From: Denitrobaculum tricleocarpae
GTDB lineage: Bacteria; Pseudomonadota; Alphaproteobacteria; Kiloniellales; Kiloniellaceae
Reading direction: 5' to 3'
Assembly: GCF_007004665.1 (NCBI RefSeq)
Contig: NZ_ML660061.1
Coordinates: 124,001 to 188,000, forward strand
Length of the DNA stretch: 64,000 nt
A model generated the notes under the pieces. It was not told where the DNA came from. It was given only the letters and a program-made list of their open reading frames with translations, and made no database searches. Shown one piece after another: positions 9,323 to 19,389 of the stretch. Each line of letters opens with the position of its first letter. The stretch's first letter is position 1. The position numbers and the translations under genes were made by a program.

Positions 9323-9785
9323 TGGAAATTTCTCCTCAGAATTCTGTAGCTTACGAACAGAAGTACGCTGCGAATCCGGAAAAGGTCAAATCCCGCGCAG
9401 TTTTGTCACGGCAGCACCTTTGGGAAGAAGCACCAGGACACATCGTGACGAAGCCGTCATTCATCTCTGCCCATGGGCGCATGGGGATCGCTGCGCGGTG
9501 ACTACGGTTCAGTTTGTGCGGCAGAATTACGCAGTGTCCGGGAGCGCCGGATTCATCCTGCATCGGTCAAGAATCAGACTTGGAACTCATAGGCTGGTTC
9601 CTCTTTGCCTCCCTTCAAATTGCGTCACATAACCAAAATCTTTCCGAAAACTCTCTGTCACATGGCTGCTCTAGAGATGGTCTTGCAAAGGAATCATTAA
9701 CCCTGTTTGCGGCGCAGCAAGCGGCGTTTGCAGTGGGGGCGTGCAATGCGTGCCCCGCGACGATTAATCTCTAAGGGGACTCACT
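9323..9785. promoter_or_regulatory. Divergent promoter region of HU and the RTX exoprotein
   Basis: These 463 non-coding bases separate divergent genes. At 9655-9672 CTGTCAC-ATGG-CTGCTCT has the 7-4-7 layout of a Pho box, but the second half matches only 4 of 7. A hairpin GGGGC/GCCCC (9736-9740 with 9752-9756) lies in the likely leader of the exoprotein gene. Its ribosome site AAGGGGA (9773-9779) is 6 bases before the ATG. The HU promoter should lie at 9330-9450. Site assignments are tentative. Confidence 0.35.
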
Positions 9786-12700
9786 ATGCCACCGGTCATC
9801 AATGAATTTGTTTTCAATCATACTGGAAGCGACACCAACGAGTTTGTCGAAGTTTTGGGCGATCCACTCGCCGACCTTTCAAGTTTCTGGATCCTGCAAA
9901 TCGAGGGTGATTCGAACGCCACAACCGGTTCGATCGTGAGTGCGACACAGCTCGGGACGACCAACGATGAAGGCTACGCCACGACGGGTTTCGTCAACGG
10001 CCTCTTCCAAAATGGATCTTCGACGCTCCTTCTGGTCGAGAATTTCACCGGCGCCGTCGGCGATGATATCGATGCCTCGGGCGACGGTGTCATCGACAAC
10101 GCACCCTGGAGCAATCTCGTCGATTCGGTCGCGGTCAACGATGGCGGCGCGGGGGACTTGAGTTATTCAGACACTGTCCTGACGGCGGGCTTTGACGGCG
10201 GACAGTTCACGCCGGGCGGGGCATCACGCATTCCCGACGGCACTGACACGGACACGACTGCAGACTGGGTGCGCAACGACTTCGATCTCGCCGGGATCGA
10301 CGGCTTTCCCGGATCGCTCGTGGAGGGCGAGGCAGTCAATACGCCGGGCGCCGAAAACACCACCGAGCTCGATCAAGGCGGCGGTGATGCCGCTTTTATG
10401 TCCATCTTCGAGATTCAGGGTGCGGGTCACCGCTCGTCGGTCGAGGGCGAATTCGTCAAGACATCCGGTGTGGTCACCGCCATCGACAGTGGTGGATTCT
10501 ACATTCAGGACCTGATCGGCGACGGCGACATCGCGACCTCTGATGCGATCTTCGTTGCCGGAAACCCTGCCGAAGTTTCGATCGGTGACGGCGTTCTGGT
10601 CACCGGTTCCGTTATCGAATTTCAAGGCAACAACCGGCCCAATGATCTGACCGTCACACAGATCGTTGCGGCTGAGGTCTCCGTCGAAGTCGATAACCTT
10701 GATCTGCCCGATGCGGTGGTGCTGGGCGAAGGTGGCCGCCTGCCGCCAACGGAAGTTGTCGAGGACGACGCCTTCGGTTCCTTTGATCCGGAAACCGACG
10801 GCATCGATTTTTATGAGAGCCTGGAAGGCATGCGGGTCACCATCCCGGACGCACAGGCAACTTCGGCGACCAACCGCTTCGGTGAAGCCTGGGCCGTGGC
10901 CAACCAGGGCGACAATGCGACCGGTATCAATGACCGGGGCGGCATTCAGCTGACCGAAGGGGACAACAATCCCGAGAAGATGCAGATCCAGCTCGACAGC
11001 GGCATTCTGCCCGACTTCTCGCCTGCTGTGAACGTGGGCGACGACCTGGGCGACGTCACCGGTGTGGTCGATTACAGCTTCGGCAACTTCGAACTGAAGC
11101 CGACCGAAGAGTTTACGGTCACGCCCGGCGGTCTGGAGCGCGAAGAGACCGGGCTGGTGGCGACCGACGACCAGCTGACCATCGCCAGCTACAACGTCCT
11201 GAACCTCGATCCCGACGCGACCGACGGCAGCGACGATGTGGGTAATGGACAGTTCGACCGCCTGGCTCAGCAGATCGTCAACAACCTGAAGAGTCCCGAC
11301 GTCATCGCGCTGCAGGAAATCCAGGACAACAACGGCACCAACACCGGTGGGGATTTCTCTGCCGACGTAACGCTCCAGCTGCTGGTCGACGCCATCGTGG
11401 CAGCGGGCGGGCCGCAGTACGAGTTCGTCGATGTCGATCCGGAGTTCGAAAACCAGCAGGGCGGTCAGCCGGGCGGCAACATCCGCAACGCCTATCTCTA
11501 CAATCCCGAGCGGACGTCGCTGGTCGAAGATTCGCTGACGGCCCTGACCCCGGCAGTCCTCACCGAAGCCGGTGTTTCCGATCCGGACGCCTTCAACGGA
11601 TCGCGCATTCCGCTGCTTGCCCAGTGGGAGTTCAACGGTCACACGGTCACGACCATCAACAACCATCTTTCGTCGAAGTTCGGCTCGACGCCTGTTTACG
11701 GCGACACGCAGCCCTTCATCGATGCAGGCCTGGAAGAGCGCAAGGCGCAGTCCCTGGCGATTAACGAGTTCGTATCAGGTGAGCTCGCTGAAGATGCCGA
11801 CGCCAAGATCGTTGTGCTGGGCGACCACAACGACTTCGAATTCGCCGAGCCGCAGGCGATCATGGAATCCGGCAACGACGACACACAGGAACTCTTTGAC
11901 CAGATCAACACGATCGATCCGCTAGACGGACGCTATACCTTCAACTTCGAGGGTAACTCCCAGGTCCTCGACCATCTCCTGGTGACCGAGAGCCTGACCG
12001 ACAAGACCGAATTCGACATCGTGCATGTAAACAGCGATTTCGGCGATACAGGCAGCAGCAACCCTGACGTTGTCAACGGCGCGGCCAGCGACCACGAGCC
12101 GATCATCGCCCGCCTGACCCTTGAGCCGGTTGTCGACATTCCACCCGCCCCACAGCCGACCAACGAAATCGTCCTGGAAAAAATCGGCGGTTTCGAGGGC
12201 GACGGCGCCGAAATCCTGGCCCATGATCCGGCCTCTCAACGCCTCTTCGTCACCAACGGCAGCGATGACTCGGTCGACGTGCTGGATATCTCCGACCCGA
12301 GCGAACCTGAGAAGATCGCAACCCTGGATCTTCCGGATGGCGTTGCCGTCGATGATATTACCTCGGTGGCCGCAAGCCAGGGTGTAATCGCCGTGGCCGC
12401 ACCTTCCGACACGCCGGAAAACGATGGTCAGGTCTTCTTCTTCACCAATGCAGGCTTCTTCCTGGGCAGTGTCGAGGTCGGCAACCTTCCGGACGCCATT
12501 ACCTTCACCCCGGACGGCAGCAAGCTCTTGGTGGCCAACGAAGGCGAGCCGCTCGACGATTCCGATCCGGACGGTTCAGTCAGCATCATCGATCTTTCCG
12601 GCGGTTTTGTCGGGCTGGACGAGAAGGTCCAGGAACTCGACTTCACGATCTTCAACGGCCGCGAGGAAGAGTTTAAAGCCAAAGGGATCCGCATCCCCGA

Positions 12701-15700
12701 CGGCGCCACCGTCGCGCAGGCTCTGGAGCCGGAAAACATCGCGGTCTCCCCAAATGGCAAGATCGCAATGGTCACCCTGCAGGAAGCCAATGCGCTGGCC
12801 CTGCTGGATCTGGAAGCGGGTGTGGTCAAGGATATCATTCCGCTCGGTTACAAGGACCACTCGAAGGGCCAGCCGGTGCTGACCAACATCGATCTGACCG
12901 ACTCCTTGCCGACCCTTGGTGTTACCGAAGCCGGGCAGGAGATCAAGTTGGGTGGTCTCTCCGGTCTCGACTACGCCGGGACGACCGACGACGGGAAGCT
13001 GGTCTTCTACACCGTGCCCGACCGGGGCCCGAACCCGGACAGCCAGGACGTCGATGGCGACGGCGGCAACGAGCGCCCCTTCGCACTGCCTGACTATCAG
13101 GCCCGCGTCCACAAGATCGAGGTCGATCCGGAGACCGGTGAAGCTGAATTCACCGACACGATCATGCTGCGTCGTTTCGACAAGTTCGGACAGGAGCAGC
13201 CGATCAGCGGCCTGCCGAACGCCGAAGGCCTGGATGAAGAGCCGGTGGACGCCAACGGCGATCCACTGCCCTACGACCCCTTCGGCGCCGATCTGGAAGG
13301 CGTGGTTGCGGACTCCGAAGGTAATTTCTGGATGGTCGACGAGTACCGTCCCGCGATCTACAAGTTCAACTCCGAGGGCATCCTGCTGAACCGCTTCATT
13401 CCGGAGGGCACGGCGGAAGCCTTCGGCGGCGTGCCGGCCGATACCTTTGGCCTGGAGACTCTGCCCGAAGAATATCTAAGCCGGCGCCCCAACCGCGGCT
13501 TCGAGGCCATGGCCCTGGATGAAGAGGGCGGTGTTCTCTACGCCTTTATCCAGACCCCGCTGGCCAACCCTGACCGGGCGACCAGCGATGCCTCCAGCAT
13601 CATCCGTATTCTGGGGATCGATGTGGCCACCGGTGAGCCGGTTGCCGAACACGTCTATGTTCTCGAAGACCCGGCTTTTGACACCGGATCCGAGAACGTC
13701 GACAAGATCGGCGATGCGGTTTACGCCGAAGACGGCAAGATCTTCGTGATCGAGCGGGACTCCTCGACTGAAGAGAACGCCAAGAAGCCGATCTTCGAGA
13801 TCGACCTGAGCAACGCCACCAATCTGCTGGCCGACGATGCGCCGGAACTTCCCGAGGGCCGGACACTCGAGAGTCTCTCGGTTGATGAACTGATCGATCT
13901 GGGCATCGATCCGGTGGACAAAATGAAGGTCCTGAACCTGCCTTCGATCGGCTACAACGCTGGGGATAAGCCCGAAGGCCTGACCCTGCTGCCCGATGGC
14001 CGTCTTGCGGTCATCAACGACAACGACTTCTCGCTGACCGGTGATCTGAACACCGAGACGGGCGAAGTCGGTATCACACCGGAGACACTGCCGGTCATAC
14101 TCGGCCTGATCGACTTCAGCGACAGCAACCGTCTGGATGCCAGTGATCGGGACGGCGGGATCAACCTGCAGAACTATCCGATCTTCGGCATGTACCAGCC
14201 TGACGGCATTGCAGCCTACGAAACCGACGGCAAAACCTACTTCGTGACTGCCAATGAAGGTGATGCCCGGGACGAGGATGTACGCCTGAAAGACCTGGTG
14301 CTCGATCCCGAGGCCTTCCCGAACGCAGCCGAACTGCAGCAGGACGAGGTTCTGGGACGTCTGGAAGTGTCCGCCATCGATGGGGATACAGACGGCGATG
14401 GCGACATCGATCAGATCTTCGTCTTCGGCGGCCGATCCTTCTCGATCTGGGATGACCGGGGCAATCTGGTCTTTGACTCCGGCGACGATTTCGAACGGAT
14501 CATCGCGGAACAGCGGCCTGATCTCTTTAACTCCCAGGGTGAAGCCGACAGCTTCGATAGTCGCTCCGACAACAAAGGGCCAGAGCCCGAAGGAATCGCC
14601 ATCGGCGAGATCGAGGGTGAGACCTTTGCCTTCATCGGCCTGGAGCGGGCCGGCGGTGTCATGGTCTACAAGGTCTCGGATCCGAAGAACCCCGAGTTCG
14701 TGCAGTACATCAACACGGCCAACGAAGACGGCACGGCAACAGATATCTCGCCAGAGGGCCTGGTCTTCATCTCCGCCGAGGACAGCCCGAACGGCAAGCC
14801 GATGCTGGCAGTAGCGCACGAAGAGAGCGGTACGACTGCCCTTTATGAAATCGACGTGCCTCCGAAAGAGCCTGCCTTCACCCTGCAGATCCTGCATGCG
14901 TCGGATCTCGAGGGCGGTGTCGACGCCATCGAGTCGGCGCCGAATTTCGCGGCGATTGCCGACTTGCTCGAGGATACGCACGAGAACAGCATCACGCTTT
15001 CCGCCGGTGATAACTATCTGCCGGGTCCGTTCCTGAACGCGGCGAGTGATCGCTCCTTCCGGGATGACGGTATCTTCAACGATGTCTACAACGAGCTCTT
15101 CGGGCTGACCGGCAACGATGTCTATGCCGGACTGCGCGAGGGCGGCGGACGGGTGGATGTTTCGATCATGAATGTGATCGGATTTGACGCTTCCGCAATC
15201 GGTAACCATGAATTCGATCTGGGGTCCGACGCCTTCGAGAACATCATCGAAGAGGACTTCCGGGGTGACGGTCTTGGGGACGACCGTTGGGTCGGTGCCC
15301 AGTTCCCGTATCTTTCCGCAAACCTCGACTTTTCCGGAGATGCTGATCTGGGCAATCTCTTCACCGATCAGATCCTGGTCAGCGACGCCTTCAAGTCGGG
15401 TCCGGAACAGTCTGCGGCCGGTAACGGCAGTATTCCGAAGATTGCTCCCGCCACCATCATCGAGGAAGGCGGCGAGAAGATCGGTGTGATCGGGGCAACG
15501 ACCCAGGTCCTGGAATCGCTTTCCTCGCCGAGCGGCACGGAAGTGATCGGTCCGAAGGAAAACAACATGCCGGCCCTGGCGGAGGTCCTTCAGCCAATCA
15601 TCGATCAGATGGTCGCGGACGGGATCAACAAGATTATCCTGGTCAGCCACCTTCAGCAGATTTCCCTGGAGCAGGAACTGGCAACGCTTCTGCGGGGGAT

Positions 15701-17570
15701 CGACGTCATCATCGCCGGTGGCTCGGACACTCTGCTGGCGGATGAAGAGGATATCGAACGCGGTCTCCAGGACGGTGACACGGCTGCGGGAGACTATCCC
15801 TTCACGACAACCAACGCAGACGGCGATCCGGTTGTCGTGGTCTCAACGGCAGGCGAGTACTCCTACGTCGGACGCCTGGTTGTCGACTTCGACGAGGACG
15901 GCGTGCTGATCCTCGACGAAGATGGTGACGCGACGGATGAGGATGTCTCCGGGGTCTTTGCCACCACCGACGAGCAGGTCGAGGCCCTCTACGGTGACCA
16001 GGATGCCTTTGCCGAGGGCAGCAAGGGTGATCTGGTCAAGGACCTGGTCGATGTGGTCTCGGGCGTCGTTGAAGAGCAGGACGGCAACATCTTCGGTAAG
16101 AGCGACGTCTTCCTGGACGGCCGTCGGACGGAGGTCAGAACCGAAGAGACGAACTTCGGCAATCTGACCGCCGATGCCAACCTTGCCGCCGCCAAGGCCT
16201 TCGACGACACGGTCGAGGTCTCGATCAAGAACGGCGGCGGTATCCGGGCACCGATCGGTGAGGTCGACTCGGAAGGCAACTTCCTGCCACCGCAGGCCAA
16301 CCCGGACGCAGGCAAGGAAGCGGGTGAGATCTCCCAGCTCGATATCGCCAACTCTCTGCGCTTCAACAACGGTCTGACGGCTCTGACCCTGACGTCCGAA
16401 CAGTTGCTCCAGGTGCTTGAACATGCCGTGGCAGCGACGGCAGAGGGGGCGACTCCGGGTCAGTTCGGTCAGTTCGGCGGTATCGCTTTCAGCTTCGATC
16501 CCAGCCAGCCCGCAGGCGGACGTATCGTCTCGGCGGCCCTGACAGACGAGGATGGAAATCCGACGGAAGCGCTGGTCGAAAACGGCGAGGTCGTGGATGC
16601 GGGCCGAAACGTCCGGGTCGTGACCCTGAGCTTCCTTGTCGATGGCGGCGACAACTATCCCTTCCAGGATTTCGTCAATGCCGATCCGACCTTCGCGAAC
16701 CGGGTCGATCTGGCCGATGCCGGTCTCGAAGAGGGCGATGCCAACTTCGCGGCGGCTGGAACCGAGCAGGATGCTCTTGCCGAGTATCTTCTGGACAATT
16801 TCTCCGAAACTGCGTTCGGCGATGAAGAAACGGCACCGGAAGAAGATACCCGGGTCCAGAATCTGGCCGTTCGCGACGACACGGTGCTTGAAGGCATCGA
16901 AGACGGAACGGACCCGGACGGCGAGACCGGAGAAGACGGCGAGCCCGGCAGTGTCATCGAGAGCGAAATCGACTCTGACTCCAATATGGAAACCGATGGC
17001 ACGAACTTGCCGGATGCCCTCTTTGGCTTGTGGGGCGACGACAATCTACGCGGCCACGGCGGTGACGATATCATCACAGGCAGCAACGGAGACGACCGTC
17101 TGAAAGGCGGTGACGGCGATGACCGGCTTTATGGCCAGAATGACGACGACCGGCTCTACGGCGGCGATGGTGACGATGAACTCGACGGTGGCAACGGTAA
17201 CGACATCCTCAAGGGCGGTGACGGTGAGGACGAACTCCTCGGCGGTGACGGCAACGATATTCTCCAGGGCGGTGAAGGCGCCGACGTTCTTGAAGGCGGG
17301 CGCGGAAACGACCTGCTGCTGGGCGGTGCCGACGAAGATCTCTTCGTCTTCAACGCCGGTGATGGCCGGGATGTGATCCGGGACTTCGAACCGGGTATCG
17401 ACAGCATCACGCTCGACGGCTTTGACGCTGCGTTGGTCGAAACGGCCGTCGAAAACGCAGTCGAGGCCGGTGACGCGCTGATCATTACGCTTGACGAAGC
17501 CTCTGGCGACGTTCTCGTTCTGGAGGACATCAAGAAGGATGACCTCTCGGAAGGCGACATTGTCATCTGA
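9786..17570 (+). CDS. Giant RTX exoprotein: nuclease, phytase/esterase-like and 5'-nucleotidase-like modules
   Basis: A secreted multi-enzyme protein of 2594 residues, probably releasing phosphate or nucleosides from extracellular DNA and organic phosphates. Visible order: lamin-tail-like N-terminus (1-190); OB-like segment of ExeM/NucH-type nucleases (about 205-330); endonuclease/exonuclease/phosphatase domain (about 458-780, with SYNVLN, LQEIQD, GDHND, SDHEP); a choice-of-anchor-I beta-propeller-like region (793-1040 and 1460-1690) interrupted by a phytase/esterase-like domain (1050-1440, GLSGLDYAG, PDRGPN); metallophosphatase domain (about 1697-2080); 5'-nucleotidase C-terminal domain (about 2115-2310); acidic linker; about 11 RTX calcium-binding nonapeptides (2415-2530, GGDGDDRLYG type); and a C-terminal secretion region. 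There is no signal peptide, as expected for type I export. The ABC exporter and adaptor follow directly. Two metal-ligand motifs in the phosphatase domain deviate (see findings). Confidence 0.9.
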   Translation: MPPVINEFVFNHTGSDTNEFVEVLGDPLADLSSFWILQIEGDSNATTGSIVSATQLGTTNDEGYATTGFVNGLFQNGSSTLLLVENFTGAVGDDIDASGDGVIDNAPWSNLVDSVAVNDGGAGDLSYSDTVLTAGFDGGQFTPGGASRIPDGTDTDTTADWVRNDFDLAGIDGFPGSLVEGEAVNTPGAENTTELDQGGGDAAFMSIFEIQGAGHRSSVEGEFVKTSGVVTAIDSGGFYIQDLIGDGDIATSDAIFVAGNPAEVSIGDGVLVTGSVIEFQGNNRPNDLTVTQIVAAEVSVEVDNLDLPDAVVLGEGGRLPPTEVVEDDAFGSFDPETDGIDFYESLEGMRVTIPDAQATSATNRFGEAWAVANQGDNATGINDRGGIQLTEGDNNPEKMQIQLDSGILPDFSPAVNVGDDLGDVTGVVDYSFGNFELKPTEEFTVTPGGLEREETGLVATDDQLTIASYNVLNLDPDATDGSDDVGNGQFDRLAQQIVNNLKSPDVIALQEIQDNNGTNTGGDFSADVTLQLLVDAIVAAGGPQYEFVDVDPEFENQQGGQPGGNIRNAYLYNPERTSLVEDSLTALTPAVLTEAGVSDPDAFNGSRIPLLAQWEFNGHTVTTINNHLSSKFGSTPVYGDTQPFIDAGLEERKAQSLAINEFVSGELAEDADAKIVVLGDHNDFEFAEPQAIMESGNDDTQELFDQINTIDPLDGRYTFNFEGNSQVLDHLLVTESLTDKTEFDIVHVNSDFGDTGSSNPDVVNGAASDHEPIIARLTLEPVVDIPPAPQPTNEIVLEKIGGFEGDGAEILAHDPASQRLFVTNGSDDSVDVLDISDPSEPEKIATLDLPDGVAVDDITSVAASQGVIAVAAPSDTPENDGQVFFFTNAGFFLGSVEVGNLPDAITFTPDGSKLLVANEGEPLDDSDPDGSVSIIDLSGGFVGLDEKVQELDFTIFNGREEEFKAKGIRIPDGATVAQALEPENIAVSPNGKIAMVTLQEANALALLDLEAGVVKDIIPLGYKDHSKGQPVLTNIDLTDSLPTLGVTEAGQEIKLGGLSGLDYAGTTDDGKLVFYTVPDRGPNPDSQDVDGDGGNERPFALPDYQARVHKIEVDPETGEAEFTDTIMLRRFDKFGQEQPISGLPNAEGLDEEPVDANGDPLPYDPFGADLEGVVADSEGNFWMVDEYRPAIYKFNSEGILLNRFIPEGTAEAFGGVPADTFGLETLPEEYLSRRPNRGFEAMALDEEGGVLYAFIQTPLANPDRATSDASSIIRILGIDVATGEPVAEHVYVLEDPAFDTGSENVDKIGDAVYAEDGKIFVIERDSSTEENAKKPIFEIDLSNATNLLADDAPELPEGRTLESLSVDELIDLGIDPVDKMKVLNLPSIGYNAGDKPEGLTLLPDGRLAVINDNDFSLTGDLNTETGEVGITPETLPVILGLIDFSDSNRLDASDRDGGINLQNYPIFGMYQPDGIAAYETDGKTYFVTANEGDARDEDVRLKDLVLDPEAFPNAAELQQDEVLGRLEVSAIDGDTDGDGDIDQIFVFGGRSFSIWDDRGNLVFDSGDDFERIIAEQRPDLFNSQGEADSFDSRSDNKGPEPEGIAIGEIEGETFAFIGLERAGGVMVYKVSDPKNPEFVQYINTANEDGTATDISPEGLVFISAEDSPNGKPMLAVAHEESGTTALYEIDVPPKEPAFTLQILHASDLEGGVDAIESAPNFAAIADLLEDTHENSITLSAGDNYLPGPFLNAASDRSFRDDGIFNDVYNELFGLTGNDVYAGLREGGGRVDVSIMNVIGFDASAIGNHEFDLGSDAFENIIEEDFRGDGLGDDRWVGAQFPYLSANLDFSGDADLGNLFTDQILVSDAFKSGPEQSAAGNGSIPKIAPATIIEEGGEKIGVIGATTQVLESLSSPSGTEVIGPKENNMPALAEVLQPIIDQMVADGINKIILVSHLQQISLEQELATLLRGIDVIIAGGSDTLLADEEDIERGLQDGDTAAGDYPFTTTNADGDPVVVVSTAGEYSYVGRLVVDFDEDGVLILDEDGDATDEDVSGVFATTDEQVEALYGDQDAFAEGSKGDLVKDLVDVVSGVVEEQDGNIFGKSDVFLDGRRTEVRTEETNFGNLTADANLAAAKAFDDTVEVSIKNGGGIRAPIGEVDSEGNFLPPQANPDAGKEAGEISQLDIANSLRFNNGLTALTLTSEQLLQVLEHAVAATAEGATPGQFGQFGGIAFSFDPSQPAGGRIVSAALTDEDGNPTEALVENGEVVDAGRNVRVVTLSFLVDGGDNYPFQDFVNADPTFANRVDLADAGLEEGDANFAAAGTEQDALAEYLLDNFSETAFGDEETAPEEDTRVQNLAVRDDTVLEGIEDGTDPDGETGEDGEPGSVIESEIDSDSNMETDGTNLPDALFGLWGDDNLRGHGGDDIITGSNGDDRLKGGDGDDRLYGQNDDDRLYGGDGDDELDGGNGNDILKGGDGEDELLGGDGNDILQGGEGADVLEGGRGNDLLLGGADEDLFVFNAGDGRDVIRDFEPGIDSITLDGFDAALVETAVENAVEAGDALIITLDEASGDVLVLEDIKKDDLSEGDIVI

Positions 17571-17594
17571 GCGTAACCAAACTGCAGTATGACT

Positions 17595-17632
17595 CGGAAG
17601 GAGGCGGAAGTGTCCGCCTCCTTCCGCCTTTT
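17595..17632 (+). terminator. Hairpin between exoprotein and exporter genes
   Basis: A perfect 14-base stem (17595-17608 with 17613-17626), a 4-base loop and then CCTTTTC. It is strong but the T run is short, so partial termination is likely. That would give more exoprotein than exporter transcript. Confidence 0.6.
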
Positions 17633-17655
17633 CAACTTCAGCAAAAAAGCAGGCA

Positions 17656-19386
17656 ATGTTGGGTTCATCCGATCGCACGGCATTAAAGGCGGCGCTTTCC
17701 GAATCGCGGTCGATTTTTGCCGCTGCGGGTTTTTTCAGTCTTTTTATCAATCTCCTGATGCTCGTCGGTCCGCTCTATATGCTGCAGATCTATGATCGGG
17801 TCCTGACCTCGGGCAGCGTCCCGACGCTGGTGTATCTGTCGGTTGCGGCGGTCGGCCTGATCCTGGTGAGTGCGATCCTTGAATTTCTGCGCAGCCGGAT
17901 TCTGGTACGTCTGAACGGCGGGCTTGAACAGCGCCTGACCGAGTCGCTTTTCAGCGGGATCTTCAAGACTCCCCTCGAAGAACAAAACAACTCGACACAG
18001 CCGCTCAGGGACATGGAGACTGTCCGCAGTTTTCTGACCGGCCCCGGCCTTATCACCTTTTTCGACGCGCCCTGGGCGCCGATCTTTCTGGTTTTGATCT
18101 TTGCTCTGCATCCCATTCTGGGGCTCATTTCTCTCACCGGTGCTGTCCTGCTGTTCGGCTTGGCGATTGCCAGCGAGGTTTTTACCCGCAACCTGCTGGT
18201 CAAGGCGTCCCAGAACAGTGGCGCGGCGATGTCTTTCGCCGATAATGCGATCCGTAACCGCGAAGTGATCGAAGCCCTCGGCATGCTCCAGGGGCTGCAG
18301 CGGCGATGGTATCAGCGCTATGCAAGTGGCCAGGCCTCCCAGGCACGGGCGAGTGACCGCTCCGGCTTACTCACCGCCTGCGCCAAGTTCATCCGGCCGC
18401 TGCTCCAGGTCGCGATGCTGGGGGCTGGCGCGGTTCTGGTGCTCAATCTCGAAATCACGGCCGGTGGCATGATCGCCAGTTCCATCATTATGGGCCGGGC
18501 GCTGGCACCGGTTCAGGGCGCGATCAACTCCTGGCGGAACTTCGTTCTCGCGCGCGCGGCACACCGCCGGCTGGCCGAATTTTTTGCCGCCACCGAGACC
18601 GCTGAAACCCAGTCCTCACTGCCGAAACCTCTCGGCGCGGTGTCGGTCGAACGCGTTGTTGCACCGGCGCCCGGCGGCACGGTTCCCGTAATCAAAGGCC
18701 TGTCCTTTTCCGTCGCTCCCGGAGAATGCGTTGGCATTATCGGGCCAAGCGCCGCGGGTAAATCGACGCTCTCGCGGCTTTTGGTCGGGGTCTGGAAACC
18801 AACCAGCGGGCAGGTGCGCCTGGACGGCGCGGATATCGCCAAGTGGAACCACCTTGAACTCGGCCCGCACCTGGGATACCTGCCGCAGGATGTGGAGCTT
18901 TTCGAGGGATCCGTGGCGGAAAACATCTCCCGTTTCGACGATGGCGAGCCTCAGGCCGTGATCGAGGCGGCTAAAAAAGCCGGTGTTCACGAACTGATCC
19001 TGCAGCTGGAAAAGGGTTACGACACCAATATCGGCCCCGGTGGCCGGGTACTTTCCGGCGGACAACGGCAACGCATTGGTCTAGCGCGTGCGCTCTATGG
19101 TGAACCCAGCCTGGTGGTTCTGGACGAGCCCAATTCAAATCTGGATGCGGAGGGCGAAGAGGCCTTGCGGCGGGCCTTGATCGGTTTGAAGGAGCGGGGG
19201 GCAACCTCCATCGTCATTGCCCACCGGCCCTCAGTGCTCTCCGTGGTCGAAAAGCTGTTGGTGCTCAAGGATGGTATGATCGAGCACTTCGGGCCAAAGG
19301 AAGAGGTGCTGCCCAAGGTCACGCGCTCGGTGGCCAACAATAGTCCGAAGCCCGGCCAGGCCGTCGCTGTAGGAGCACAGGGGTAA
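17656..19386 (+). CDS. Type I secretion ABC transporter (PrtD/HasD-type permease-ATPase)
   Basis: This inner-membrane exporter powers one-step secretion of the RTX protein encoded just upstream. The 576 residues comprise a six-helix permease domain (about 25-300) and an ATPase domain (about 330-560) with Walker A GPSAAGKST, signature LSGGQRQRIGLAR and Walker B LVVLDEPNSNLD. It lacks the N-terminal C39-like domain of HlyB, which places it with the PrtD/AprD group that exports proteases and similar RTX proteins. The HlyD-family adaptor starts 4 bases after its stop. The TolC-type outer-membrane partner is not in the window. The start at 17656 has only a weak ribosome site (GCAGG). Confidence 0.95.
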   Translation: MLGSSDRTALKAALSESRSIFAAAGFFSLFINLLMLVGPLYMLQIYDRVLTSGSVPTLVYLSVAAVGLILVSAILEFLRSRILVRLNGGLEQRLTESLFSGIFKTPLEEQNNSTQPLRDMETVRSFLTGPGLITFFDAPWAPIFLVLIFALHPILGLISLTGAVLLFGLAIASEVFTRNLLVKASQNSGAAMSFADNAIRNREVIEALGMLQGLQRRWYQRYASGQASQARASDRSGLLTACAKFIRPLLQVAMLGAGAVLVLNLEITAGGMIASSIIMGRALAPVQGAINSWRNFVLARAAHRRLAEFFAATETAETQSSLPKPLGAVSVERVVAPAPGGTVPVIKGLSFSVAPGECVGIIGPSAAGKSTLSRLLVGVWKPTSGQVRLDGADIAKWNHLELGPHLGYLPQDVELFEGSVAENISRFDDGEPQAVIEAAKKAGVHELILQLEKGYDTNIGPGGRVLSGGQRQRIGLARALYGEPSLVVLDEPNSNLDAEGEEALRRALIGLKERGATSIVIAHRPSVLSVVEKLLVLKDGMIEHFGPKEEVLPKVTRSVANNSPKPGQAVAVGAQG

Positions 19387-19389
19387 CTC

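Noticed and set aside
13476-15650. 724-residue open frame on the minus strand inside the RTX exoprotein gene
   Set aside because: It is antisense to a frame with clear domain motifs. Its composition is that expected of the complement of Asp/Gly/Glu-rich coding DNA, and no known motif is seen. The 480-residue antisense frame at 10224-11666 is rejected for the same reason.
17041-17330. Regularly repeated short DNA units that could suggest a CRISPR or tandem DNA repeat
   Set aside because: They encode RTX nonapeptides in frame; the units vary in sequence and have no spacers.
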